Shown here piece after piece: positions 19,294 through 28,109 of a stretch of 64,000 nt of DNA. The position numbers and the translations under genes are program-made. Position 1 is the stretch's first letter. Each line of letters opens with the position of its first letter. The notes below the pieces were generated by a model. That model saw nothing but the letters and a program-made list of their open reading frames with translations, ran no database searches and was not told the origin of the DNA. This stretch comes from Candidatus Melainabacteria bacterium (lineage in GTDB: Bacteria; Cyanobacteriota; Vampirovibrionia; Obscuribacterales; Obscuribacteraceae): assembly GCA_016716405.1 (NCBI GenBank), contig JADJWK010000001.1, positions 2,108,001-2,172,000 of the forward strand, in the 5' to 3' direction.

Positions 19294-20103
19294 ATGCGTT
19301 CTGCGCTATTGTGTTTTATACTGGTTTCGGGCGGTCTGACAGCCGGAGCAGGCTCAGCGATTGCGGCTGATGCCGATGACTTTCAACGCTGGCAGCGGTC
19401 TTTCGAGGAGGGGCGCAGCCAATTCTATGCCGGCAGGGCTGAGAAAGCCCGGGAGATCCTCTCAGCCGGCCTCAAAGATGGAAGAGCCGTAAAGCATACT
19501 GATGACAGGTTCATCAGGCATCTGACTCTTCTGGGAGCCTCCCTGTTCATGCAGAGCCGATTCAGAGAGGCGATCCCGTTCTACAGGGAGGCCTTTATCA
19601 GAATGTCTTCTCTTCCCACCGAATGCCATCCCGATCCTCGAGTTATTTTTGTTGCCCGATCGAGATTGGGGCAGTGCTATTACAGTCAAGAAAAGTACAG
19701 TGATGCTATCCGTCAGTTCGAGCAAGCCCTGTGTGTCAAGGCAAAGGACATCACCGAAGACAACCAGGCTGAGTGTTACAGAGGACTGGCTGACAGCTGC
19801 TTTGCGATCAATGATTATATCCAGTCCGAGAAATATTATGAGCTTGCCCTCCAGCATGCGAGCAGAGGCGAAATACGAAGCTCCAGCAACTATCTTTTCG
19901 ATATTCTGGCGCAGCTCGCTTATCTCAAGGCCCGCCGAAGGGAGCTCGACGCTGCCTCGGACTATCTCGCCCGCGCTCGCGAGAGGCTCGCTGGTTCTCC
20001 GGAGTCTCCGGGGCAGGCAGCGAGGCTCGATGAGTTGAGCGAGTATATCTCGAAGGCTCGCGACTACCAGAAGTCTTTTACCAGGTGGAAGGGAGGCACG
20101 TAA
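19294..20103 (+). CDS. Secreted TPR protein
   Basis: The protein starts at ATG 19294 (an in-frame GTG at 19267 would put charged residues before the signal peptide). Residues 1-23 are a clear signal peptide ending SAIA-AD. The remaining ~245 residues are helical TPR units, for example ARSRLGQCYYSQEKYSDAIRQFEQAL and CFAINDYIQSEKYYELAL. It is probably a periplasmic or outer-surface scaffold. The next TPR gene starts one base after its stop, so they form an operon pair just upstream of the TadE/TadG cluster. Confidence 0.8.
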   Translation: MRSALLCFILVSGGLTAGAGSAIAADADDFQRWQRSFEEGRSQFYAGRAEKAREILSAGLKDGRAVKHTDDRFIRHLTLLGASLFMQSRFREAIPFYREAFIRMSSLPTECHPDPRVIFVARSRLGQCYYSQEKYSDAIRQFEQALCVKAKDITEDNQAECYRGLADSCFAINDYIQSEKYYELALQHASRGEIRSSSNYLFDILAQLAYLKARRRELDAASDYLARARERLAGSPESPGQAARLDELSEYISKARDYQKSFTRWKGGT

Positions 20104-20104
20104 C

Positions 20105-20872
20105 GTGGGCATTGGCAAATCGGCAGCAAGATTGAGCGTTCTGTGGCTGGTTCTGTCGGCGGTACCGATATCGGTACCGCCGGCATGCGCTGCCGGTGGC
20201 GGCACGGTAGAGGAGGCTTATGAGCTGCTCAAGGCATCCCATTATGAGAGAGCCCTTCCCGCCCTGTCCCGGCTCGTCGAACAAGAGCCTGAGAACACGC
20301 AGGCCAGGCGATATCTTGCTTATGCCCTCTTGCGTACAGGCAGACCGGTAAAGTCTGCGGCGCAGATATTGAAGCTCCGCGGTCCTGCTTGCTCATTCGA
20401 TTATTATGTCCTTGGAGAAGCATACAGGAGTGTAAACAGGCCCCTGGAGGCTGAGCGCTGCTTTCAGCTCGTGCTGTCTCGGGAGCCCGGTTATGAGGCG
20501 GCTAGAGCCGGCCTTATTAACGTCTATGATCAGACCGGTGATTCGCTCAGAGCTATGGAGCAATGCATCCTGGGCCGGCAGCTCACCAGCCGCGAGAGCT
20601 CGATTAGATTCTTCAGTCATCGGTGGGCCACGGTCAGGCGCGGACATTCAGCAACGCCCGCCTTGACTGCAGGGCCGCCGGCGAGGGAGCGTGAAGAGGA
20701 GCCAATCGTCGAGATCACCAATAACGAAGCTGCCGATCTCGGCATAGCGGGTTCCGGCAGTGGATCGCGATTCAATAGCCCGGTGCAGCCTTTCTCGCTC
20801 AAGAGACGATCAGGTGCGCCGCCGCCGCCGCCAAAAGCCCCCAGAAGCGGACCATATTCCGGCAGTGGCTGA
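20105..20872 (+). CDS. Secreted TPR protein with proline-rich tail
   Basis: A GTG start one base after the preceding stop gives 255 residues. Residues 1-29 are a signal peptide ending ACA-AG. Residues about 33-165 hold three or four TPR units (EEAYELLKASHYERALPALSRLVEQ ends; RYLAYALLRTGRPVKSAAQI). The last 70 residues are low-complexity, with a GAPPPPPKAPRSG tail, and may span or contact the cell wall. The unusual start and tight spacing suggest translational coupling to the upstream TPR gene. The role is unknown; position suggests an accessory of the TadE/TadG cluster. Confidence 0.78.
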   Translation: MGIGKSAARLSVLWLVLSAVPISVPPACAAGGGTVEEAYELLKASHYERALPALSRLVEQEPENTQARRYLAYALLRTGRPVKSAAQILKLRGPACSFDYYVLGEAYRSVNRPLEAERCFQLVLSREPGYEAARAGLINVYDQTGDSLRAMEQCILGRQLTSRESSIRFFSHRWATVRRGHSATPALTAGPPAREREEEPIVEITNNEAADLGIAGSGSGSRFNSPVQPFSLKRRSGAPPPPPKAPRSGPYSGSG

Positions 20873-20880
20873 TAGGGTCG

Positions 20881-20932
20881 GATAGAAATTTGCTATCACT
20901 ACATACGGTGTATCTATCAGGTTTGTCCTGAT
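20881..20932 (+). promoter_or_regulatory. Two small hairpins before the Tad-like cluster
   Basis: GATAG-N7-CTATC (20881-20897) and ATCAGG-N5-CCTGAT (20916-20932) lie in the 221-bp gap between the second TPR gene and the first TadE-like gene. They are not followed by a T run, so they are not clear terminators. They could be weak attenuators or protein sites. The ribosome site of the next gene (AGGAG at about 21082) is well formed. Confidence 0.3.
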
Positions 20933-21093
20933 TGCGGTGCTTTGCCCAGAGTCAGGACTCCCCTTCTCGGGCGGCGTTTCGAGTGGTGCGAACAGTCACT
21001 CTGGTGTAACTGCTTGGCAGATATGCGCAGCGTGCTATTCTGGTTTGTACAGGCCGACGTCTTCATTGCCGCAGCAGCTACAGGAGCTTTGCG

Positions 21094-21690
21094 ATGAAGA
21101 CACTGAAGTTTCAATGTGCAAGAAGCAAGTCAGGAGCAATGACCGCCGAGTATGTGGCGACATTGTATCTGCTCTTGCTTTTTCTTCTTTTCCCTCTGCT
21201 TAATCTGGCGGCTATCGGGCTGAGATCATTTTTCTTGTGGTTCGCTTGCAATCAGGCGACTATGGCCGGTGCCAAGGCCAGAACGCTCTCGACTGATATA
21301 ACCATTGGCGGTACTACCTATAAATCTGCCTTCAACCTGGTGAGGGATCGGTCCAATCAGATAAGGGCTGCTTTTCCCGGAATCGACTGGGTGGATTCCA
21401 GCACCAATCCGAAGGTGGAGATACTCAGGACTGCGATCCCGAACAGCACACCTCCGATCACGTATTACTCGCCTTTTGTGTGTACAGGACCGGGTGTCGC
21501 ACTTTCCGGACAGGTTCCCGATGTGGATCGCTATGTCGTCACTCTCAGGGTCACGATTAATGGCACTGTGTCTCCTCTTCTGCCCATGACTCTTCCAGGG
21601 CCGCTCGCTATTGAGGGGTTGACCGCACCTTTCGATATGACTGTCACTTCGGAGGCGGCTTTCGAAAATCCGCCCGGGGTGGCTCTCTAG
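21094..21690 (+). CDS. TadE-like pseudopilin/assembly protein
   Basis: The 198-residue protein has a short basic N-terminus, then GAMTAEYVATLYLLLLFLLFPLLNLAAIG. This is a TadE-type membrane segment with the acidic residue and AEY-like pattern seen in Flp-pilus minor proteins. The rest is extracytoplasmic, with no cysteine pair. A good AGGAG site lies eight bases before ATG 21094. It begins a three-gene cluster with the vWA-containing TadG-like and a second TadE-like gene. No CpaF/TadA ATPase, secretin or Flp pilin is in the window, so the assembly machinery must be elsewhere. Confidence 0.78.
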   Translation: MKTLKFQCARSKSGAMTAEYVATLYLLLLFLLFPLLNLAAIGLRSFFLWFACNQATMAGAKARTLSTDITIGGTTYKSAFNLVRDRSNQIRAAFPGIDWVDSSTNPKVEILRTAIPNSTPPITYYSPFVCTGPGVALSGQVPDVDRYVVTLRVTINGTVSPLLPMTLPGPLAIEGLTAPFDMTVTSEAAFENPPGVAL

Positions 21691-21732
21691 GACTTTGTGT
21701 AACCAGACCTTTGTAGCAGTGAGGAAAACGAG

Positions 21733-23844
21733 ATGATGGACCGCATTCGAAGAAGCTCCGGGCGCGATCGCAAAGGCGTCACTGTGATCGCATTCGTTCT
21801 GGTGGCATTTGTTATAATTCTCATTATCGGGTTGTTCGCTTTCGATGCTTCGCGCGCTCAGATGGCTCAGCGCGAGATCGTCGCTCTATGCGACTCGGCT
21901 GCTCTTGCCAGCCTGTCGATGCTCGCCACATACGATACCAGCACCCCTCCCCCTGTGGGGGTGGTGCTGGCTGACGCTCAGAACGGAGCCATGCTTTATG
22001 GATACAACATGGTCCGGCGCGGCTCCATTTTGGGGCAGGGTCTGGAATTGATCGCCAAGAAGGCCACCTCCATGTCGGACCTCATGAACTGCCAGGTCGG
22101 AGAGGCTAAGGTGTTGTACACTCTGGTCGATCCGAAGAATGGATATAAGGCTGTTCCGCTGGGCGATGTCAACGGAAAGGCGATATCCATGCAGGTGAGC
22201 TATGGATACAGACCCCTGTTCCTCGGATTTGTCGGGCTCGGCGATGTCACTTTGCGTGCCGAGTCGACCGCCGGTCTTCCTCAAGTAGATGCTGTCCTTG
22301 TTTTTGATTTCTCGGGCTCGATGGATGACTCGACCAAGGTAACATTCGTATGCCGGTCCTGGGACGACAGCGCCGGCAAGATCAAGTATCAGGTGGTGGC
22401 TCCCGTTTCGGGCGATGCTACCCTGTCCAATGTTGTCGGCTGGAATTACGGCGTCCAGCCGGCCGGATCGCCTCTCAACGTGCTTCCGCCCCAGAATCTG
22501 CCTGCCGCCAATAATCCGCCCGCGACTGGCAGCCCGCTCACCTTCATGCCTTTTCTGAGAGCGAATCCTCAGGGGGGTCGAAAGGACTACGGCACTCCGC
22601 CAGGCGATTGCACCCTCGCATGGCCGACCGGCTTCGGAGATCCCGGAGTGCCGCAGCCTCATCCGTCGAGCCCGACGGAATTCACTGACCTGGTCGTCAA
22701 TATCGGCCCGCTCCCCGGCGCACCATACCCGCAACCGCTCAATGGGGCCAATAACATTCTCTCGGCTTTTCCGCTCACGGTGAAATTCTCCTCGAGCTCG
22801 AAGTATGAGCCGGATCCCAAGCTCAGAGGGCGAACACTCACCTTTCCGAGCCTCGCCGCCCTTGTCGAGGCGGCCCGGGGAAATCTCGACAGCAAGACTA
22901 ATTTCAACAACGCTCTCTTGAACAAAGGGAACACGAACGGCTGGGCTTATCCCCCGATGGGCCAGATCGGCAGCAGCAGCTATCCCTGGCGGCGTGCGTA
23001 TCTGCGGCTGGCGTCGCTCTATTCGCAGCCGATAGCCACTGCTCTTGATGGCGCCTATGACGGCTTTTTCAACAAGATAGATGCTCTTGCCGACGTGCGA
23101 TACGGTTTTGTCGGTTTCTCCAGCGCGGTCGGGCTTCCGAGCCCTGTCTCCGGCGCCAACACGAGCACTCAGCTGCAACCTTACGATTTCGTCGCTCCTT
23201 ACGGTAGCTACGGCGCTTCCGGTGTCGGACACTGGTGGCTGAGCTCGAGTACCAGCGGCACCGGCTCCACGGCTTATTCCGACTCGCTTTATTCTACGCC
23301 CGGTTTTCGTCTGCCTCGAAGCCCTCTTCGCTGGAGCGACTCCCAGGCGGCAAGCCTGAGCAATGCTGCCAATATCAATCATCATCTGATTAACACGAGC
23401 GCGAACGGCTTGTTCAACGGGAGACCGACAAGCCAGACGGATACAGCCGAGGCTCTGGCCACCGCTCGTAAGATGTTCAATAATCCCCCTCTTTATGACA
23501 TTGCCACTCTGCCTTCTTCCAGGAAGGCTTCCAGGAGGGCGATCATCTTTTTTACTGATGGCGAGCCCACTGGCGGAATAGGCGGCTCCGAGGCTTCTGC
23601 CACCAGGGCCGAGGCCGTGGCCTGCGGCAGTCAGGGAATCGCGATTTTCACCATCGGCTTGAATGTCACCGGAAATCCCCAGCTGACGGCCGATCAATTT
23701 GACTTTCTAGGAGATGATCCGGGAGGGACTGGTCTTGCCAGGCTCGGAAGCAATGGAGGCAAATTTTTCCCGGTTGCGGATGCAGCATCGGTGAAAAAGG
23801 CATTTACTGCCGTGGCCAGACGTCTTACCCAGAATCAGAACTGA
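21733..23844 (+). CDS. TadG-like protein with von Willebrand factor A domain
   Basis: At the N-terminus of this 703-residue protein, DRKGVTVIAFVLVAFVIILIIGLFAFDASR is the single membrane segment of Tad/TadG proteins, followed by the typical DSAALAS helix. A vWA domain begins near residue 190 with the metal-binding (MIDAS) motif DFSGSMD. It is split by a long loop rich in Pro, Gly and Ser (about 205-560), then resumes with RAIIFFTDGEPTGG and IAIFTIGLN. vWA-bearing TadG proteins are placed at the cell surface and linked to adhesion. Spacing of 42 bp from the TadE-like gene and 22 bp to the next gene supports one operon. Confidence 0.85.
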   Translation: MMDRIRRSSGRDRKGVTVIAFVLVAFVIILIIGLFAFDASRAQMAQREIVALCDSAALASLSMLATYDTSTPPPVGVVLADAQNGAMLYGYNMVRRGSILGQGLELIAKKATSMSDLMNCQVGEAKVLYTLVDPKNGYKAVPLGDVNGKAISMQVSYGYRPLFLGFVGLGDVTLRAESTAGLPQVDAVLVFDFSGSMDDSTKVTFVCRSWDDSAGKIKYQVVAPVSGDATLSNVVGWNYGVQPAGSPLNVLPPQNLPAANNPPATGSPLTFMPFLRANPQGGRKDYGTPPGDCTLAWPTGFGDPGVPQPHPSSPTEFTDLVVNIGPLPGAPYPQPLNGANNILSAFPLTVKFSSSSKYEPDPKLRGRTLTFPSLAALVEAARGNLDSKTNFNNALLNKGNTNGWAYPPMGQIGSSSYPWRRAYLRLASLYSQPIATALDGAYDGFFNKIDALADVRYGFVGFSSAVGLPSPVSGANTSTQLQPYDFVAPYGSYGASGVGHWWLSSSTSGTGSTAYSDSLYSTPGFRLPRSPLRWSDSQAASLSNAANINHHLINTSANGLFNGRPTSQTDTAEALATARKMFNNPPLYDIATLPSSRKASRRAIIFFTDGEPTGGIGGSEASATRAEAVACGSQGIAIFTIGLNVTGNPQLTADQFDFLGDDPGGTGLARLGSNGGKFFPVADAASVKKAFTAVARRLTQNQN

Positions 23845-23866
23845 GATTCAACTCGAGGAGTGAGCT

Positions 23867-24727
23867 ATGAGACCGATAGGAAAGACACGAGACATCAAGG
23901 GATTCACAGTGATCGAGCTGGCTTCCCTTGCCGTGATACTGGTAGTTGTTACCCTGTTTGTCCTTGATATAGGGGCACTCATCTTTGCCGCCGATTTCTG
24001 TGATCGCACCTGCAAGGATCTCGCCCGAGTCGCCGGACAGATGTCGACCTCGGCCAGGGCGAAGGATGCCATCGACGCCGCGCTGGCTGCCCACCCGGTG
24101 GATGGAGTGTTCATTCAGTCCATCAATGCGGAGCTCGTGGTCTTCGAGGATTACACCGCCAGCGGTACTGTGCCCTCGCCTCTGGATTCGGGCATCTCCC
24201 CGGGACCGTATGTGATCGTGCGAACGAACCTGGTTGCGCGAGTGCCTGCTCCTATATTGTTCTTCAACGCCAATTTCAATAATGGCAGTAATACGATGAA
24301 TTTCTCTAGTGTCTATACCTATCCCATAACCAACACCTATACCGCTCTGGCTGTGGCGACGCCACCTCCAGCTCCGCCGCCGCCTCCGCCGCCGCCTCCT
24401 CCTCCCCCGAGTTCATCGAGCTCGTCGAGCTCATCGAGCTCGTCAAGCTCATCGGGCTCATCGGGCTCATCGAGCTCGTCGAGCTCATCGGGCAAGTCGA
24501 GCTCATCGGGGTCGTCGAGCTCATCGAGCTCGTCGAGCTCATCGGGCAAGTCGAGCTCGTCGAGTTCATCGGGCAAGTCGAGTTCATCGGGCACTTCCAG
24601 CTCCTCATCCAGCTCCGGATCACCGCCGCCGCCGCCTCCGCCGCCGCCGCCGCCTCCTCCTCCTCCGCCTCCTCCTCCGCCACCGCCGCCTCCTCCATTC
24701 CCGAGCGGAGGGGGTGGAAGCGGCTAG
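23867..24727 (+). CDS. TadE-like protein with extreme Pro/Ser tail
   Basis: Residues 1-45 contain a prepilin-like segment (GFTVIELASLAVILVVVTLFVLDIGALI), with a GF/E pattern like type IV prepilin leaders as well as TadE. Residues 50-165 form an extracellular domain. Residues about 167-280 are almost only proline and serine: a run of ~13 prolines, about 75 residues of serine broken by Gly and Lys, then ~26 prolines and a glycine-rich end. Such a tail is probably an extended stalk or a glycosylation target. An AGGAG site precedes ATG 23867. The Ser/Pro DNA is a short-period tandem repeat, so length variation between strains is likely. Confidence 0.8.
   Translation: MRPIGKTRDIKGFTVIELASLAVILVVVTLFVLDIGALIFAADFCDRTCKDLARVAGQMSTSARAKDAIDAALAAHPVDGVFIQSINAELVVFEDYTASGTVPSPLDSGISPGPYVIVRTNLVARVPAPILFFNANFNNGSNTMNFSSVYTYPITNTYTALAVATPPPAPPPPPPPPPPPPSSSSSSSSSSSSSSSGSSGSSSSSSSSGKSSSSGSSSSSSSSSSSGKSSSSSSSGKSSSSGTSSSSSSSGSPPPPPPPPPPPPPPPPPPPPPPPPPFPSGGGGSG
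24365..24705 (+). repeat. Low-complexity tandem repeat encoding Pro and Ser tracts
   Basis: Two CCN-rich proline tracts (about 24365-24408 and 24626-24700) flank about 215 bp of a degenerate 6- to 9-bp repeat built from TCGAGCTCA and TCATCGGGC. The repeat is in frame with the TadE-like gene. On the other strand it is open in a frame of repeated Asp-Glu-Leu, but that ORF has no independent gene features. Repeat copy number could change by slippage. Confidence 0.85.
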
Positions 24728-24744
24728 CATTCTCTGCCCACCAG

Positions 24745-24777
24745 CATGAAGGGAAGGGGATGACCTTTCCCTTCATG
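24745..24777 (+). terminator. Probable terminator of the Tad-like cluster
   Basis: CATGAAGGGAA (24745-24755) pairs with TTCCCTTCATG (24767-24777) across a short loop, with further G-C pairing inside. The stem sits 17 bp after the stop of the TadE-like gene. Only three T residues follow at once, so the U-tract is weak, but the stem is long and well placed. Confidence 0.55.
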
Positions 24778-24835
24778 TTTGTGACCCATTCATGATTCAT
24801 GATTCTCGACTCCCGCGTTCGACAGGTCAGAATAG

Positions 24836-26272
24836 ATGGCATCCTCGGATATAGACACTACCGCAATCTCGACTTCGATTCCTGACGAAAAGGCTTTCTC
24901 TTTCGCCAATCCGGACTATGGATACTGGTCTCCGGATCGTAGACCGGGAATAGTAAGTCATGCGACCTGGTCGCTCGAGGAAAGCCAGAGCCCTGTCACA
25001 GGATGGTGCGGAGTTGTCGTCCTCTGTGTCTGCGCTTGCTTGCTCATCGGTCTGCATGATTCTCGATCCGAGCTTGTCATGGTGCTCTGGCCGTTCCGGC
25101 TGGTCTTGCTGCTATTTCTGGTGTTCGCTGTCATGGCCCTCTGCGAGATCTTTCTGTTCAAGGTCCACAGGAGGCACTTCGATTTCAGCAGTCCGCGAGT
25201 CCTTGACTCGGAAGCCCTCAAAAGAGTAGGCGAGCGTTATCTGGGGCTGCTTTTCTGTCTCTCCGGCGCGACGATATTTACGCTTGCATGGCAGCAGTTC
25301 TTTCCGGACTTCCTTCAAATATACTGGTCTTGCCTGCCCTTTCTCATTCTGGGCGCATTCCCGTATTTCTGCATGGTTGAGAAGTATGCCAGGGAGGATG
25401 GCCCGATAGACGAGATACTCGTGGCAGGGCGCTGCTTCAGGCGATTCCTGGCCTGTCTCGGATCCGGCGGCAGCTTTACTCAGTGCATGAATTGCTTCGA
25501 CAATCGTTATGTTGACAATCTGTCTCGAGGGATCCTGATTAAGTGCATCTTTATTCCATTTATGGTGAAGTGCTATGGGGACTGGTGGCAGAACTGGGAG
25601 AAGGATTGTCTTGCCGCCGGGGAGTTGCTTCAGGCATCGACTACATATTATTCACTCGAGACCGGCAAGCTGGTGAGGAGCCTTCAGCTTCCCGGAATAG
25701 ACCTCCTTTACGCGACCGATCTTACTATCGCCCTGATCGGCTATATTGTCTCTCTGCGCTTTTTCGATACCCAGTTTACCTCCTCTGAGTCGACAAAGTT
25801 GGGCTGGTTCTCTGCGCTTGTTTGTTATATGCCCTTCGGCATGCCTTTTCTCGATTTATGGGTTTGGCAGAGGATCTGCACTCCCTGGCCCGAGCAGATG
25901 TATCTACAGTGTCCGGTATGGGCTTTCCTGGTGTCGGTCATGATTATTCTTTTCGACGCTGTCTATACATGGGCCACGGTCGCATTCGGAATGCGTTTCT
26001 CCAATTTAAGCAATCGAGGCATTATCGCCAACGGGCCCTACCGGATAATCAGGCATCCGGCTTATCTCGGCAAGAATCTCGTGTTCTGGCTGGGAGTCAT
26101 TCCCGTTCTGACGCCAGACTGGACCGGAATTCAGACGGCTCTGGGGGTCGTTTGCGTGAACTGCATCTATGTCGTGCGGGCTCTGACCGAGGAGAGGCAC
26201 TTGATGCGCGAGCCTCACTACCAGCAATACTGCAGGATTGTCAGATGGCGATTGATCCCCGGGATTTTCTAG
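24836..26272 (+). CDS. Integral membrane methyltransferase, ICMT/PEMT-like
   Basis: Hydrophobic segments run through most of this 478-residue protein. The last 100 residues carry the isoprenylcysteine carboxyl methyltransferase-like signature NGPYRIIRHPAYLGKNLVFWLG, then EERHLMREPHYQQYCRIVRWRLIPGIF, which form the SAM pocket in this family. The N-terminal two thirds, with about six membrane segments, are not recognised. Bacterial members methylate lipids or small molecules, mostly of unknown identity. The next gene starts 16 bp after its stop, so the two are probably coupled. Confidence 0.75.
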   Translation: MASSDIDTTAISTSIPDEKAFSFANPDYGYWSPDRRPGIVSHATWSLEESQSPVTGWCGVVVLCVCACLLIGLHDSRSELVMVLWPFRLVLLLFLVFAVMALCEIFLFKVHRRHFDFSSPRVLDSEALKRVGERYLGLLFCLSGATIFTLAWQQFFPDFLQIYWSCLPFLILGAFPYFCMVEKYAREDGPIDEILVAGRCFRRFLACLGSGGSFTQCMNCFDNRYVDNLSRGILIKCIFIPFMVKCYGDWWQNWEKDCLAAGELLQASTTYYSLETGKLVRSLQLPGIDLLYATDLTIALIGYIVSLRFFDTQFTSSESTKLGWFSALVCYMPFGMPFLDLWVWQRICTPWPEQMYLQCPVWAFLVSVMIILFDAVYTWATVAFGMRFSNLSNRGIIANGPYRIIRHPAYLGKNLVFWLGVIPVLTPDWTGIQTALGVVCVNCIYVVRALTEERHLMREPHYQQYCRIVRWRLIPGIF

Positions 26273-26288
26273 ATTGGATCGACTACAG

Positions 26289-27485
26289 ATGATTCCGATT
26301 ACCGGGCAATCAGCTCATTGCTTCGACCGTCTCGATGAGCAGGTGATCGCGATTATGCGCCGATACGGAATTCCCGGTCTGCAAGCTTGCGTGAGCATCG
26401 ATGGTGAGCTGCTGTACGATCGGGGATTCGGCTTCGCCGATCTGGAGAGTACGGAGCAAGTCGAGCCCGAAAGCCTTTTTCGGGTCGCCAGCCTTTCAAA
26501 GCCAATTACCGCAGCAGCCGTGTTCCGTCTCGTCGACATGGGTCTTCTGGGGCTCGATCGGAGGGTAATCGATTTACTGGGTGATCTGCTGCCCTCTCCT
26601 CCTGAGAGGATTGTCGACAGTCGATGGTATCGAATTACTGTCGGTCATCTTCTGGAGCACTCAGGCGGTTTCGATCGTGAATTGCAGGGCGATCCTCAGT
26701 TCGACTGGTACGAGCTGGCCGCTTCCGCTTTGAAAGCAGAAAGACCGGCGAGCGCGAGAATATTGATCCGGCATGCTCTCACTCAACCGCTTGCTTTCGA
26801 GCCGGGCTCGAGATTCTCTTATTCGAACCTGGGCTACAACATCCTTGGAAGGATCATCGAGATGACTTCGGGGGCGAGATATGATGAGTTCGTAAAGCAG
26901 GAGATAGGAGTGCCTTCGGGTATCGCTTCTATGCGAACTGGCCGGACCGCCTTTGATTCGAGACAGAATCGGGAAGTGCGTTACTATGAGAAGCCGTGTG
27001 AATTCTCCGGCCATGAGGAGATCAAAGCTCCGGAGACGTCAACCGCAAGGTCTCTGCTTCGGTCCGGGCCGAATCGGGTCGAGCATCCCTATGGAGCCTC
27101 TTTTGTTCTGGAGAGCATGGATTCACATGGTGGCTGGATATTGAGAGCCTCGGATATCATCCGTTTTGTCTGCGCGCTCGAGGGGGCGGGTGGCAGGAAG
27201 AGGATTATTGGAAAGCGATCTCTGGACGCGATGATCGAGCGTCCGAGTTTTGCCGCCGGACAGTCAGAGTATTATTCGCGCGGTTGGCTCGTCGAGTCAA
27301 GCTCCGGAAGATGGAGTCACAATGGGGCATTTCTTTACAGCACCGGTGCGTCCGTCATCCGGCTGGCACCGGGGACAGTGCTTTGCGTTCTCTGCAACCA
27401 TCTACCAGGCGACTGGGTGCGATTTCTCGAGGTTTGCCTGCAGTCCGAGCTCCCCGAGTTGATGAGAAGCTGCGCTGGGAACTAA
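26289..27485 (+). CDS. Serine hydrolase of the beta-lactamase/penicillin-binding class C family
   Basis: The 398-residue product has SLSK (SxxK; nucleophile serine and lysine) near residue 70 in RVASLSKPITAAAVF, and the YxN element in FSYSNLGYNILGRII near 180. Near the C-terminus GRWSHNGAF stands where the family has its HxG/KTG box. There is no signal peptide, so it is likely cytosolic, as for many esterase-like members. ATG 26289 is preferred to the in-frame TTG 26274. Substrates in this family range from peptides to esters and cannot be told from sequence. The 3' end overlaps the next convergent gene by 4 bp. Confidence 0.85.
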   Translation: MIPITGQSAHCFDRLDEQVIAIMRRYGIPGLQACVSIDGELLYDRGFGFADLESTEQVEPESLFRVASLSKPITAAAVFRLVDMGLLGLDRRVIDLLGDLLPSPPERIVDSRWYRITVGHLLEHSGGFDRELQGDPQFDWYELAASALKAERPASARILIRHALTQPLAFEPGSRFSYSNLGYNILGRIIEMTSGARYDEFVKQEIGVPSGIASMRTGRTAFDSRQNREVRYYEKPCEFSGHEEIKAPETSTARSLLRSGPNRVEHPYGASFVLESMDSHGGWILRASDIIRFVCALEGAGGRKRIIGKRSLDAMIERPSFAAGQSEYYSRGWLVESSSGRWSHNGAFLYSTGASVIRLAPGTVLCVLCNHLPGDWVRFLEVCLQSELPELMRSCAGN

Positions 27486-28000
27486 TGGCAATTGTTCCTG
27501 ATGGAATTGCAATACGGCTGTAGCGAAATTTCCCTGGTTTCAAAAGCAAGGGGCTGACAATTTATGGTGACGGTCCAAAAGTCCGTCCGTAGGTGGAGAG
27601 GTGGATCCACCGGCGGATTGGAGTAGATGAATTCGGGCGCAGCGGGATTCTCAGGAGTCGGGCCGGTGACCGGATAGCCGCTCACTGTGGTGTTGTAATA
27701 CTGTGGTTCTGAGTATGCCTGATTCTGGTAGACCGGGTCTGAGCCAACAGGTGGAGAATAGACCGGGCTGACCGGAACCGGAACCGGTGCCGGTGCTTGT
27801 ACTGGAGCCGGTCCTGGAGCCGGTACAGATGCTAGAGATGGAGCGGGCGTAACTGTCTCTGATTGCCAAGTTGTATCTGATTTCGAATCCGTTTCTTCCA
27901 TGCTCTTGCCGATCAGGATCCCGACTGCCAGGGTGAGCACGAGGACCAGAGCCAGGGCCAGGACAGGAATGAGGTAGCGGTTGACGGCAATCTTGCTCAT
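27482..28000 (-). CDS. Small membrane-anchored proline-rich protein
   Basis: From ATG 28000 this is a 172-residue protein with one N-terminal membrane helix (YLIPVLALALVLVLTLAVGILIG), then about 70 residues rich in Pro, Val and Ala (alternating PAP and PVP units) and a Tyr/Asn-rich segment. An in-frame ATG at 28057 would add 19 residues with two cysteines before the helix, but is less typical. The function is not recognisable. Its 3' end overlaps the serine hydrolase by 4 bp. It is divergent from the hybrid kinase with 109 bp between. Confidence 0.6.
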   Translation of the reverse strand: MSKIAVNRYLIPVLALALVLVLTLAVGILIGKSMEETDSKSDTTWQSETVTPAPSLASVPAPGPAPVQAPAPVPVPVSPVYSPPVGSDPVYQNQAYSEPQYYNTTVSGYPVTGPTPENPAAPEFIYSNPPVDPPLHLRTDFWTVTINCQPLAFETREISLQPYCNSIRNNCH

Positions 28001-28109
28001 GACAAGAAATTCTAGCGGCTTTCGGCAATTCTTGCAGTATTTCAGTGGGGCAAGCACGTAGAGCCGGCCGGTCTGGTAACTTAGTAATTAGCTACCGAGT
28101 CTTTTCTTC

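Noticed and set aside
24337..24594. Minus-strand ORF of repeated Asp-Glu-Leu opposite the Pro/Ser tract
   Set aside because: It is the complement of the short-period serine repeat; no ribosome site, no unique sequence.
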